Source: Candidatus Woesebacteria bacterium RIFCSPHIGHO2_02_FULL_42_20
Lineage (GTDB): Bacteria; Patescibacteriota; Microgenomatia; UBA8517
Direction of reading: 5' to 3'
DNA: 35,055 nt
Assembly (NCBI GenBank): GCA_001792535.1
Contig: MGGS01000003.1
Span: 1 to 35,055, forward strand
Part shown: piece by piece, positions 24,059-31,480 of the stretch
Layout: each line of letters opens with the position of its first letter
How positions within the stretch are numbered: the first letter of the stretch is position 1
Translations under genes and position numbers: made by a program
The notes under the pieces: model-generated
The model's database searches: none
Told to the model about the DNA's origin: nothing
The model's input: the letters and a program-made list of their open reading frames with translations, nothing else

Positions 24059-24939
24059 GGGTTTCTGTAGTTGTTGTAAATTGGAGCGGGATAGAATTAC
24101 TCAAAAAAAATTTTCCGTATTTAATTATTTCTGCTAACTACACAAAAAATTTAATTTATGAGGTGATTGTTGTTGACAACGGCTCAACAGATGATTCAGT
24201 TAGTTATCTTAGAGGGTTAAATTTTTCTAAATTAAAAATAATTGAGAATAGAAAGAATTTTGGCTTCACAGCCGCTGTAAATCAGGGGGTTAGGCTTGCG
24301 ACAGGCGAAATTATCTGTTCGCTTAATAATGATGTCAGGCCGACAAAAAATTTTCTTGAAAAAGCTCTGAACCTTTTTTCCGATAACCGTGTTTTTGCGG
24401 TAAGTCTTCATGAGAAAGGCGAGGGCCCACCACAAGGCAAATTTGAACACGGGTTCGTAGAATTTACGCGCGGACAGGAATCTAATGAAATACAAAACAC
24501 TTTTTGGGTAAGCGGGGGCAGCGGCTTATTTAGAAAAAATGTTTGGGATAAGTTGGGAGGTTTTGCCAAAATGTTCACACCGGGTTATTGGGAGGATTTA
24601 GACATTTGCTTTCGGGCAGTTAAGCGGGGATATAGTCTGTTGTGGGCGCCGGAAGCACTCGTTTATCATCAACATGAATCTACTTCGAAAAGACTTAGCA
24701 AGTCCTATATCGACTTAATAAAAGAAAGAAACCAATTGCTTATGATATGGAAAAATGTCACCAGCGTACGACTTATAAATTCACATCTTTTTGGCTTGTT
24801 AAGGCGGCTATTTAGCCATCCAGGTTACGCTAAAGTAGTTGTTTTTGCAGCGCTTAAATTACCTGTAGTTTTTAAATGTCGGAAAAAGGAAAAGAACGAA
24901 TGTATTGTGACAGATGAGGAAGTGTTGGGAATTCCATGA
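24055..24939 (+). CDS. GT2 glycosyltransferase (WbbL-like)
   Basis: 294 residues. VSVVVVNWSGIELLKKNFPYL, VIVVDNGSTDDS, KNFGFTAAVNQGVRLATGEIICSLNNDVRP, WVSGGSGLFRKNVWDKLGGF and YWEDLDICFRAVKRGYSLLWAPEALVYHQHEST give the full set of GT2 motifs: DxD equivalent NND and catalytic ED. It should add one sugar in the cytoplasm to the growing glycan. The C-terminal 60 residues are basic with a hydrophobic patch and may lie against the membrane. ATGA overlaps at both ends show tight coupling with the methyltransferase and the next GT2. Confidence 0.8.
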   Translation: MRVSVVVVNWSGIELLKKNFPYLIISANYTKNLIYEVIVVDNGSTDDSVSYLRGLNFSKLKIIENRKNFGFTAAVNQGVRLATGEIICSLNNDVRPTKNFLEKALNLFSDNRVFAVSLHEKGEGPPQGKFEHGFVEFTRGQESNEIQNTFWVSGGSGLFRKNVWDKLGGFAKMFTPGYWEDLDICFRAVKRGYSLLWAPEALVYHQHESTSKRLSKSYIDLIKERNQLLMIWKNVTSVRLINSHLFGLLRRLFSHPGYAKVVVFAALKLPVVFKCRKKEKNECIVTDEEVLGIP

Positions 24940-25757
24940 AGGTAGATTTATCGGTAATAATAGTTAATTTTAATACTCCCAAATTGGTAAAGGAGTGTGT
25001 TAAATCGGTATCGACTTTAGGAACAGAATCAAATTTTGAAATTATTGCCATTGATAACGCTTCGCGTGAACCTATCGGTAACCGAGATCTTCACCTTTAT
25101 GACGTATCTGTCATACAGAACAAGATAAACTTAGGCTTTGCTAAGGCTGTTAATGTTGGGATAAAAGCTTCTCGGGGTAAATACATATTGCTTTTAAATT
25201 CTGATACTAAGGTTCAAAAAGGTGCAATCGACGAACTTTATCACTTTGCGAAAATTACTCCTGATGCTGGAGTTGTCGGAGCCAAATTACTGAACACAGA
25301 TGGAAGTACTCAGGAATCTTGTTTTAGATTCCCGACGTTATGGAGGACTGTTAAGCAGTATTGGTTGGGTCAGCAAGGAGTGCTGGACAAATACGCACCC
25401 AGTTCTCAAAAAACTGTTGAGGTGGAGGCTGTTGTTGGTGCAGCATTTTTAATTACTCCGAAAGCTAGGGAAAAAGTAGGTTTGCTTGACGAGAGATATT
25501 TTATGTTTTTTGAAGACCTGGATTATTGCAGGAAAATAAGGAAGGCAGGTCTTAAAGTTTATTATTTGCCGACGGCTCATGTTTTTCATTTTCATGGTGC
25601 AAGCGGAAAAAAGTTGGCGGATAGGGCAAACCAATGGCGACGCCTAGTTCCTTCCAGTAAAATATATCACGGCATAATAATGCACTACTTAATTTTCTTA
25701 GTTACTTGGACAAGTCAAAAAGTTTCAACTATATGGAATAAAAAGCCGTTATTGTAA
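24936..25757 (+). CDS. GT2 glycosyltransferase, rhamnosyltransferase (WbbL)-like
   Basis: 273 residues. LSVIIVNFNTPKLVKECVKSV, IAIDNASRE, NLGFAKAVNVGIKASRGKYILLLNSDT, EAVVGAAFLITPKAREKVGLLDERYFMFFEDLDYCRKIRKAGLKVYYLPTAHVFHFHG are typical of WbbL-like rhamnosyltransferases; the NSD and FED catalytic motifs are intact. It is the last gene of the operon that starts at 17565. Its final 43 bases overlap, tail to tail, the end of the GT-C gene on the minus strand, so each coding end is read on both strands. Confidence 0.8.
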   Translation: MKVDLSVIIVNFNTPKLVKECVKSVSTLGTESNFEIIAIDNASREPIGNRDLHLYDVSVIQNKINLGFAKAVNVGIKASRGKYILLLNSDTKVQKGAIDELYHFAKITPDAGVVGAKLLNTDGSTQESCFRFPTLWRTVKQYWLGQQGVLDKYAPSSQKTVEVEAVVGAAFLITPKAREKVGLLDERYFMFFEDLDYCRKIRKAGLKVYYLPTAHVFHFHGASGKKLADRANQWRRLVPSSKIYHGIIMHYLIFLVTWTSQKVSTIWNKKPLL

Positions 25758-27382
25758 GGATAAACTTTTTCTAATATTTGTGACTCTTCTGACTTGATGT
25801 CTTTTTCCGGCAAACGCTCCGGGGGACCTATAAATAATGTTTTAGTAAGATATCTATCTTCCGGCCAATAAATGGCTCGGAATTCGTAATTATCATAACC
25901 CCCGCCTTCCCCCAGAGTGTCGGATCTGTTGCCAAGTAATCTTGCTTGGCGTTGATATTTTTGCGGGGGATATTTTTCATAAAAAAGGTAAAAAATATAT
26001 GGACCCTGATACGAAGTGTCGATTATTATTTTATTAAATGAACCTTTATATTTTTGGGTTGCGGTAACTACCTCTTCATATCCGCACTGCCAACCGGATG
26101 GTCCGACTGCAGTTCGCTTGGAAGTGAAGACATAATAGCTTGCAAAATAAAATGCTACAAAATAAATAAAGCTTGCGGCAAACACCGAAGCAAGTAATAT
26201 TTTGATAAAACTATTTTTTAGTTTGCCGATAATCAGTATTAAATAATACATCCCGGCGCCGGTAATTATCGAAAGTGGCGCGGTCAAGGCCAGGGCTCTT
26301 CTGGCATGAACAGGATCTCGTGTAATGGCCGAAGTGATAGGAGAAACTAAAATCCAAAATAGAATGAATTTTTTGTATTTGGTAGAGATTTTGCTTTTGT
26401 ATAAAAATGCGGCTCCGAAAATAATTAAAACAATATCGGTTAAATACAACATTCCCATTCCCCAGATATATTGTCTTCCGTCTTCAGTCGGTCCTTTGAC
26501 AAATAAAAAGTCCGGGGAAAAGTGGTTTAAAAAGTGGTTAATAAAAGAAAGGCCGTTTTCTAAAGTTGCGGAATGGAAAATATTAACTGTCGGGTTACTG
26601 TCGCCCTGGGCTTTGAGTTCAAACACATATTCGTCGGGTCGTCTATAACCAAAGATCGTGGTTTTTGCAAATTTTTCGCCCTGACCAATGGAAACGACGC
26701 TAAGTAAAATTGGAACTAATAGAAAAAGAGTTAAGATTGCAGTCTTGGCCAACTTTCTCCCTTTGGCAATAATTTCTTTTTTAAACACGAAAACTGTGGT
26801 TAGTAAAATTAAAGGAATGAATACCCGCTCGCCGAAATAGGTGTACAGTGAAAGAAAAAAGATAATTGCAGGTAACACAAAGCTACCTCTTTTTTCAATG
26901 ACCGCTTTTAATAATAAGTATATGCCGGCAAGTGTGATTGTGTAGGCTATTCCTCCTTCAGTTCCCGCTCTAGTGAATTGGATATGCCAAGGGGAAATTG
27001 CCAATGCCAGAGCAGAAAAAAAGGCGATGACTCTCTTTTGAAGAAGTTTCCGTGTAATGAAATAGAGAAAAATCGGTGCGATTGACCCTAATAGTGATGG
27101 GAAAAATCGTACCGAAAATTCGCTTAATCCCCACAACTTAATTATCGGAACCAGACTATACACGTAAAATGGGTACTTGTAGTCTCCGACCGACTTAAAT
27201 TCCATCGGTAAACTTGTTCCATATTCATCTTTGCCTGTTTGAAGTATCGAATAGGCATTATAGCCAAAACTGGCTTCATCCCAATTTAGACATCTAAAGT
27301 CGTCAAGCTTGTAGAACCTTATAACGGCAGATAGTGTGAAAATTAGTATTATTACTAGAAAATCTCCGGCTTTAAATTTCAT
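25715..27382 (-). CDS. GT-C membrane glycosyltransferase (GT39-like, DE motif)
   Basis: About 555 residues. The first outer loop is LNWDEASFGYNAYSILQTGKDEYG, with the catalytic-type Asp-Glu at 35-36. About eleven helices follow; HFSPDFLFVKGPTEDGRQYIWGMGMLY marks a conserved outer loop shared with the genes at 28033 and 31470 and with the half-size protein upstream. A soluble C-terminus of about 120 residues closes the protein. The track start at 27412 is ten residues too long: the ATG at 27382 forms an ATGA overlap with the stop of the half-size gene. It should transfer a sugar from polyprenyl phosphate at the outer face. Tail-to-tail overlap with the GT2 gene. Confidence 0.8.
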   Translation of the reverse strand: MKFKAGDFLVIILIFTLSAVIRFYKLDDFRCLNWDEASFGYNAYSILQTGKDEYGTSLPMEFKSVGDYKYPFYVYSLVPIIKLWGLSEFSVRFFPSLLGSIAPIFLYFITRKLLQKRVIAFFSALALAISPWHIQFTRAGTEGGIAYTITLAGIYLLLKAVIEKRGSFVLPAIIFFLSLYTYFGERVFIPLILLTTVFVFKKEIIAKGRKLAKTAILTLFLLVPILLSVVSIGQGEKFAKTTIFGYRRPDEYVFELKAQGDSNPTVNIFHSATLENGLSFINHFLNHFSPDFLFVKGPTEDGRQYIWGMGMLYLTDIVLIIFGAAFLYKSKISTKYKKFILFWILVSPITSAITRDPVHARRALALTAPLSIITGAGMYYLILIIGKLKNSFIKILLASVFAASFIYFVAFYFASYYVFTSKRTAVGPSGWQCGYEEVVTATQKYKGSFNKIIIDTSYQGPYIFYLFYEKYPPQKYQRQARLLGNRSDTLGEGGGYDNYEFRAIYWPEDRYLTKTLFIGPPERLPEKDIKSEESQILEKVYPYNNGFLFHIVETF

Positions 27383-28008
27383 GTTTTGTTTAGTAGTTCG
27401 GCCAGAAACCAAGGATAGTGAACGGTATAGTTGTGGAAAAATCTTAATATTTCAAAAAACAAAAAGGCTACCAGAATAGAAAAAATTCTTTTATCTTTTT
27501 CATAAGCCTTCTGGGTTCCAAGCGCTGTTAGGTAAGTTAAACCAATTAGGAACGGTATTCGGGTTAACGTTTCAAAATGGGGTGCAAAAAACGCGGCGGG
27601 CACAGCCAATACAATTAGGAGCAAAATCAGAGGTTTGTTTTTATACGCACCATATAAAAAGAAAGGTAGAAAGCTAAGATAAATTGCACCTGCAAGGTGC
27701 GAGCTTTTTGTTGTTTCAGGGTCGCCTTTAAAAAACAGAAAACTTGGGTCAAAGGACTCGAAATATCTTTGAAAAACCTCTTTTGCAAAAAAGACAGGTT
27801 TGTTTACCAATAGTTTTGAAATCATATTGGTCGGTCCAAGCTCGCCTCGTAAAGTATTTATATTGTCAACAAAGTGTTGATTACTGATAATAAGTCGTGG
27901 TGGTAGAGTGTAGTTGATCATTTGGCTGTTGACCGAAAGCGTGATAAACCAGGGAGAAGTAATAATTAAGCCAAAAAACAAAATTATTCTTAACTTAGCT
28001 TTAGACAC
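27379..28008 (-). CDS. Half-size GT-C relative (209 aa), upstream partner of a full GT-C
   Basis: With the GTG at 28008 as start the protein is 209 residues (MSKAKLRIILFFGL and on). It has one N-terminal helix, an outer region, and then SFDPSFLFFKGDPETTKSSHLAGAIYL followed by about four helices. This loop is the one found in the second half of the full GT-C enzymes here, so the protein corresponds to their C-terminal half without the N-terminal half that carries the DE motif. It is therefore unlikely to be an active transferase alone. The start is fixed by TAACAT seven bases upstream, as in the 3077 gene. It ends in an ATGA overlap with the full GT-C. The gene at 30851 has the same length, loop and position. 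Confidence 0.65.
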   Translation of the reverse strand: MSKAKLRIILFFGLIITSPWFITLSVNSQMINYTLPPRLIISNQHFVDNINTLRGELGPTNMISKLLVNKPVFFAKEVFQRYFESFDPSFLFFKGDPETTKSSHLAGAIYLSFLPFFLYGAYKNKPLILLLIVLAVPAAFFAPHFETLTRIPFLIGLTYLTALGTQKAYEKDKRIFSILVAFLFFEILRFFHNYTVHYPWFLAELLNKT

Positions 28009-28032
28009 CAGACTAATGTTAAAATAAATCTC
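28009..28032. promoter_or_regulatory. Overlapping divergent leaderless promoters (second copy)
   Basis: 24 bases between GTG 28008 (minus) and ATG 28033 (plus). Plus: TGTTAAAAT (28017-28025) ends seven bases before the ATG. Minus: TAACAT (complement of 28016-28021) ends seven bases before the GTG. The 11-mer GACTAATGTTA (28011-28021) is identical to 3080-3090, and both minus starts read TAACATTAGT, three bases, start codon. Confidence 0.62.
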
Positions 28033-29721
28033 ATGAAACACAAGACTGTGTTTTTACTTGTCGTCTTGTTAGCTTCAATCTTAAGATTGTATAAACTTGA
28101 TCGTGTCCCCGTTTCGATGTTTGGTGATGAACTTGACGTTGGTTACCATGCCTATTCCATACTCAAAACAGGCCGGGATTACCAAGGTAACTTTATGCCT
28201 TTGCATTTCCATTCACTGGCTGAATGGCGGACTCCATTGTATCTTTATTCCACCGTTCCCACAGTTGCGATATTCGGAATTAGCCCTTACGGCGTGAGGT
28301 TGCCGGCAGCTTTTTTTGGCATAGCAGGGGTGATTGCGGTTTATTTGTTGGTCAAAAAAGTAACAAAGACGAAGCGGCTGGCAATGTTTGCGGCTTTTCT
28401 TTTAACAGTTTCCCCGTGGCATATTCAGTATTCGAGAGCGGCTTTTGAAGTAACCGAGATGCTATTTTTTCTTTTAATGGCTTTACTTTTTTACTTTAAA
28501 GCAAGGGAAAAGTCAAAGTACTTGTGGGTCGCGGTGTTTTTCGCGATGCTTATGCCCTGGGTCTATAGCACTTCTAAGTTGTATGTTCCCCTTGTGTTAC
28601 TTACAGCAATTTTTATTTGGAGAAAATGGCTAGCATTGATACCGTTGAAGCACAAAATTTTGGCTGTTGGCACTGGTCTTGTTTTGGGATTGCCACTAAT
28701 TGTCGTTACTTTAACAGGCGAGGGTAGCCAGAGGTTCGGCTATGTGAGTGTTTTCAGTGACCCGACTGTTGTTCCCGAAGTCGGAGTAGACAGGTGGGAA
28801 GATGCCAAATCAAGAGGTGAAACTGGCGAAGGCTTGTCTCCGGCAATTGCCGACAGGCTTATTCACAACAAATATACAGTCTGGCTCAAGGTCATAACAA
28901 ATAACTATTTGCAGTCTTTTTCTACAGATTTTTTATTTATGAATGGTGACCCCAATCCAAGGCATTCCATAGACGGGATAGGGGAATTTTATAGGATAGA
29001 CTCGATAATGTTGTTGGTTGGAATAATAGTCTTTTTGAAGTCTAAATTGGAGATTAAGGTCAAAACGTTTTTAGTCATTTTGTTATTACTTTCTCCAATA
29101 TCGGCTGCAATTACCAGAGACGGCGGCAATCACGCGACCCGACTCATTCTAATGCTGCCATTTATTGTTCTGCTTGTTTCCTACGGCTTAAATTGGCTAA
29201 GAAAACATAAAACAGCATTTGTTATGTGTTGTTTGCTGTATGTTGTTAACTTTATTTTTTACCAGCATAATTATTGGGTTCATAACCCGTATCAGTCGGA
29301 GAGATGGTGGCATGCCGGTTGGGGAGAGGCGATTCAATTGATTAAACAAGATGAGAAGAATTATGACAAAGTGATAATTTCAATGGCCGGCGAACCGGCG
29401 TGGATATTTTTTGCGGCCTACATGGAATATCCTCCTGAAGCTTGGCAGGAAAACTTTCCAATAGACAACAAGACATCCCTGCGCGGGTTTGGCGATGTAT
29501 CTCATATAGCCAAGTATTATTTCGGTACAGCGAACGTCGAGGGCGGAATATATTCACTACCTAGTCTTATTGACGGTAAAACTTTGTATCTTGCCAATGC
29601 AAAAGAAGTTGGAGGAAATTTGATTAGAGAGCCAGATAAGACCCCGATTGGCTTAAAGTTAATTGACTCGGTAGCATTTCCTTCCGGCGAGCCGGCTTTT
29701 TACTTATTTACAAAATCATGA
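28033..29721 (+). CDS. GT-C membrane glycosyltransferase (GT39-like, DE motif)
   Basis: 562 residues with about eleven helices. LDRVPVSMFGDELDVGYHAYSILKTGRDYQG gives the DE pair at 32-33 in the first outer loop; SFSTDFLFMNGDPNPRHSIDGIGEFY is the conserved second-half loop. The C-terminus from about 430 is soluble (WVHNPYQSERWWHAGWGEAIQLIK, then YPPEAWQ) and resembles that of the gene at 25715, its divergent neighbour. A polyprenyl-phosphate-sugar dependent transferase of the outer membrane face is the likely role. ATG is set by the leaderless-type promoter. It is coupled by ATGA to an HD-domain hydrolase, an unexpected partner. Confidence 0.8.
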   Translation: MKHKTVFLLVVLLASILRLYKLDRVPVSMFGDELDVGYHAYSILKTGRDYQGNFMPLHFHSLAEWRTPLYLYSTVPTVAIFGISPYGVRLPAAFFGIAGVIAVYLLVKKVTKTKRLAMFAAFLLTVSPWHIQYSRAAFEVTEMLFFLLMALLFYFKAREKSKYLWVAVFFAMLMPWVYSTSKLYVPLVLLTAIFIWRKWLALIPLKHKILAVGTGLVLGLPLIVVTLTGEGSQRFGYVSVFSDPTVVPEVGVDRWEDAKSRGETGEGLSPAIADRLIHNKYTVWLKVITNNYLQSFSTDFLFMNGDPNPRHSIDGIGEFYRIDSIMLLVGIIVFLKSKLEIKVKTFLVILLLLSPISAAITRDGGNHATRLILMLPFIVLLVSYGLNWLRKHKTAFVMCCLLYVVNFIFYQHNYWVHNPYQSERWWHAGWGEAIQLIKQDEKNYDKVIISMAGEPAWIFFAAYMEYPPEAWQENFPIDNKTSLRGFGDVSHIAKYYFGTANVEGGIYSLPSLIDGKTLYLANAKEVGGNLIREPDKTPIGLKLIDSVAFPSGEPAFYLFTKS

Positions 29722-30356
29722 ATAAGGTCGATATAGTTGTTAACGAAGCTAAAAAATTATTGAAAGAGAATCCGTTTGATGTTGGTCATGATTTGAGTCA
29801 CCACACAATGGTTTGGAGATTGGCTAAACGAATCACTAAAAATATAGATGAAAAAATTGATATGGATGCACTTAAAACTGCATGTTTGTGGCATGATGTG
29901 GTTGTTACCAAGTTGCCAACTAAAGACGTATTACTGAAAACAAAAATGACAGATGACTCTTTAGAGTATTTGGTTGTTCTCTTAAAAAAATATAAATTTA
30001 GTAAAGAGTTTATAAATAAAGTTGTTATAGCAAAAAAATACCACCATTTTGATGAAAAGCCGAGAAGTGTAGAAGGTAAAATTTTGTGGGATGCAGATAA
30101 GCTTGGTGTTTTAGGTTTGAACAGGTGGCAGAGATTTATTCAGGCCGAGAAAAACGGGAAAATTCCAAAATCTTTTGTTAGCTACTATGCAAGCACGTTT
30201 AAAGAAAAGTACTTAAAAACAATGCGTAACAGGTTACATTTTAAATACAGCAAAATCTTGCATGATGAAATGATTCTAAGACTGATTAAGAGTAAAGAGG
30301 GAAGGGCAACCGCAAAAAGGTTTAGCTGGGATTTGAAATCAGCCTTACCAAAATAA
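29718..30356 (+). CDS. HD-domain phosphohydrolase (YedJ/YpgQ-like)
   Basis: 212 residues, soluble and basic. The metal-binding pattern of the HD superfamily is visible: GHDLSHHTMVWRLA (His at 24-29), CLWHDVV (His59-Asp60), KKYHHF (about 107-111) and WDADKLG (Asp125/127). YedJ/YpgQ-type enzymes hydrolyse nucleotides, but substrates vary widely in this superfamily and none can be assigned. It overlaps the GT-C gene by ATGA and touches the ASCH gene (TAATG), so the three are co-translated. Whether it serves the glycan pathway, for instance by removing a nucleotide by-product, or is just carried along, is open. Confidence 0.75.
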   Translation: MNKVDIVVNEAKKLLKENPFDVGHDLSHHTMVWRLAKRITKNIDEKIDMDALKTACLWHDVVVTKLPTKDVLLKTKMTDDSLEYLVVLLKKYKFSKEFINKVVIAKKYHHFDEKPRSVEGKILWDADKLGVLGLNRWQRFIQAEKNGKIPKSFVSYYASTFKEKYLKTMRNRLHFKYSKILHDEMILRLIKSKEGRATAKRFSWDLKSALPK

Positions 30357-30748
30357 TGTTCAAAGCCCCTAAAAATACATCTATATTTAAAAAAGAACCA
30401 AAAAATGACAAATATGTCATTCAGTTTGCTCCTGAATTATGCAGGTTTATTAGAGAAAGAAAAAAATGTCAAACTTTTAGGTATGGAGATAAGTATGATT
30501 ATCTGAAAGTTGGGGACAACGTTAAAATTCGGAACGTGATAACAAAAGGAATAATTGGAAAAGCAATAATAACAGATAAAGCTTATAAAATATTTTCAAA
30601 ATTACCGTATAACAATCTTGGTAGTCATGAATCATACAGCAGTAAAGAGCACCAGAAAAAAGTTTTAAGTGGTTATTACACGTACATCGGTCGGGAAATC
30701 TGCGACGACGACCCATTTATAATTTTTGATTTTAAATTAGTTAAATAG
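30356..30748 (+). CDS. ASCH/PUA-like domain protein
   Basis: 130 residues. KYVIQFAPELCRFIRERKKCQTFRYGDKYDYLKVGDNVKIRN, then KGIIGKAIITD, matches the ASCH domain pattern, in which a GxKxxTxR-type motif (here ERKKCQTFR) precedes a KVGD turn and beta strands. The fold is PUA-like; members bind RNA, and YqfB-type members hydrolyse N4-acetylcytidine. A charged insert (NNLGSHESYSSKEHQKKVL) follows. The assignment rests on reading motifs by eye and is moderate. It is the last gene of its operon, overlapping the HD gene by one base. Confidence 0.6.
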   Translation: MFKAPKNTSIFKKEPKNDKYVIQFAPELCRFIRERKKCQTFRYGDKYDYLKVGDNVKIRNVITKGIIGKAIITDKAYKIFSKLPYNNLGSHESYSSKEHQKKVLSGYYTYIGREICDDDPFIIFDFKLVK

Positions 30749-30785
30749 TAAATGTTCCTTGTATTAACGTACTAGTACACTAATA

Positions 30786-30813
30786 CACTTCATACAACTA
30801 GTTAGCTGTAGTG
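30786..30813. repeat. Imperfect inverted repeat just upstream of a promoter
   Basis: CACTTCATACAACT/AGTTAGCTGTAGTG: 10 of 14 positions pair around the centre AACTAGTT. A perfect 10-base palindrome GTACTAGTAC lies at 30769-30778. There is no T-run after either, so a terminator is unlikely; the repeat ends three bases before a -35 box and could be an operator. This is all that I see in the gap 30749-30850 besides the promoter. Confidence 0.4.
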
Positions 30814-30816
30814 TGT

Positions 30817-30844
30817 TTGAAAGGTAGTTTATCGGTGTTAATAT
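30817..30844 (+). promoter_or_regulatory. Complete promoter (-35 TTGAAA, extended -10 TGTTAATAT)
   Basis: TTGAAA at 30817-30822 and TAATAT at 30839-30844 are 16 bases apart, with TGT before the -10. The -10 ends six bases before the GTG at 30851. It is the best full promoter in the window and again of leaderless type. Confidence 0.7.
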
Positions 30845-30850
30845 TGATTG

Positions 30851-31480
30851 GTGAAAAAAATACTGATCTTTATACTGATTGGCTTAGGTAATTATTGGAT
30901 TTGGAGGATTTTCGAGACCAGTTTGATACTTGGTCTTTCCTGTATTATCGCCTCGGTTGGTTTGTCGAACTATTTAATTAATAATAAGCGATATCTATTG
31001 ATACTTTCTTCGGCTCTATTAGTAATTATTGGTTTGTTTCAAATAAAAAAATTTGATATCAGATCGTTTACTGGTACCTCTGCACTAGAGAGAGATTTTA
31101 TTGACAAGCGAATGAGGCTCTATCCAAGCCCTCGAGTTGCTCATTGGCTAGAACAAAGGCCGGAAGCAATCGCTTTTTACAGATTTACTGATAACTCAGG
31201 AGAAGTTTTGGATTTTAATTACTACTTCTTTGCTAACCATCCAAGAGAAAGAGCAGCAGTTACCGAATACGCGAAGTTTCCGTGGTTTTATTTGCCACCG
31301 TTTTTGGGAGGGTTGTATCTGTCTTTAAAACAAAAAAGAAATTTAAAGTTCCATCTGTTATTTATGTTTGCAGTTGTTGTAACAGCCGCCGTTTATCCAA
31401 ACGAGCCCGTTGGATTTGTTTTAGTGTTTCCATTCGTCGTTTCATTGAGTGCTTATTCGGTAAATAATTATGTTAAATAA
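30851..31480 (+). CDS. Half-size GT-C relative (209 aa), second copy
   Basis: 209 residues from the GTG at 30851; the track's TTG one codon earlier is less likely. Three N-terminal helices (about 4-65) precede an outer segment, RPEAIAFYRFTDNSGEVLDFNYYFFANHPRERAAVTEYAKFPWFYLPPFLGGLY, which aligns with KPVFFAKEVFQRYFESFDPSFLFFKGDPE and YLSFLPFFLYGAY of the gene at 27379. About two or three more helices follow. No DE motif and no N-terminal catalytic half are present. It overlaps the full GT-C gene downstream by 11 bases, the same arrangement as at 27382. The two proteins are equally long but clearly diverged. Partner or regulatory subunit is an inference. Confidence 0.6.
   Translation: MKKILIFILIGLGNYWIWRIFETSLILGLSCIIASVGLSNYLINNKRYLLILSSALLVIIGLFQIKKFDIRSFTGTSALERDFIDKRMRLYPSPRVAHWLEQRPEAIAFYRFTDNSGEVLDFNYYFFANHPRERAAVTEYAKFPWFYLPPFLGGLYLSLKQKRNLKFHLLFMFAVVVTAAVYPNEPVGFVLVFPFVVSLSAYSVNNYVK

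Noticed and set aside
27379-28008. Half-size GT-C as a pseudogene fragment
   Set aside because: Considered seriously, but the frame is intact, it has its own promoter, and an equally long relative with the same neighbour exists at 30851. Kept as a gene.
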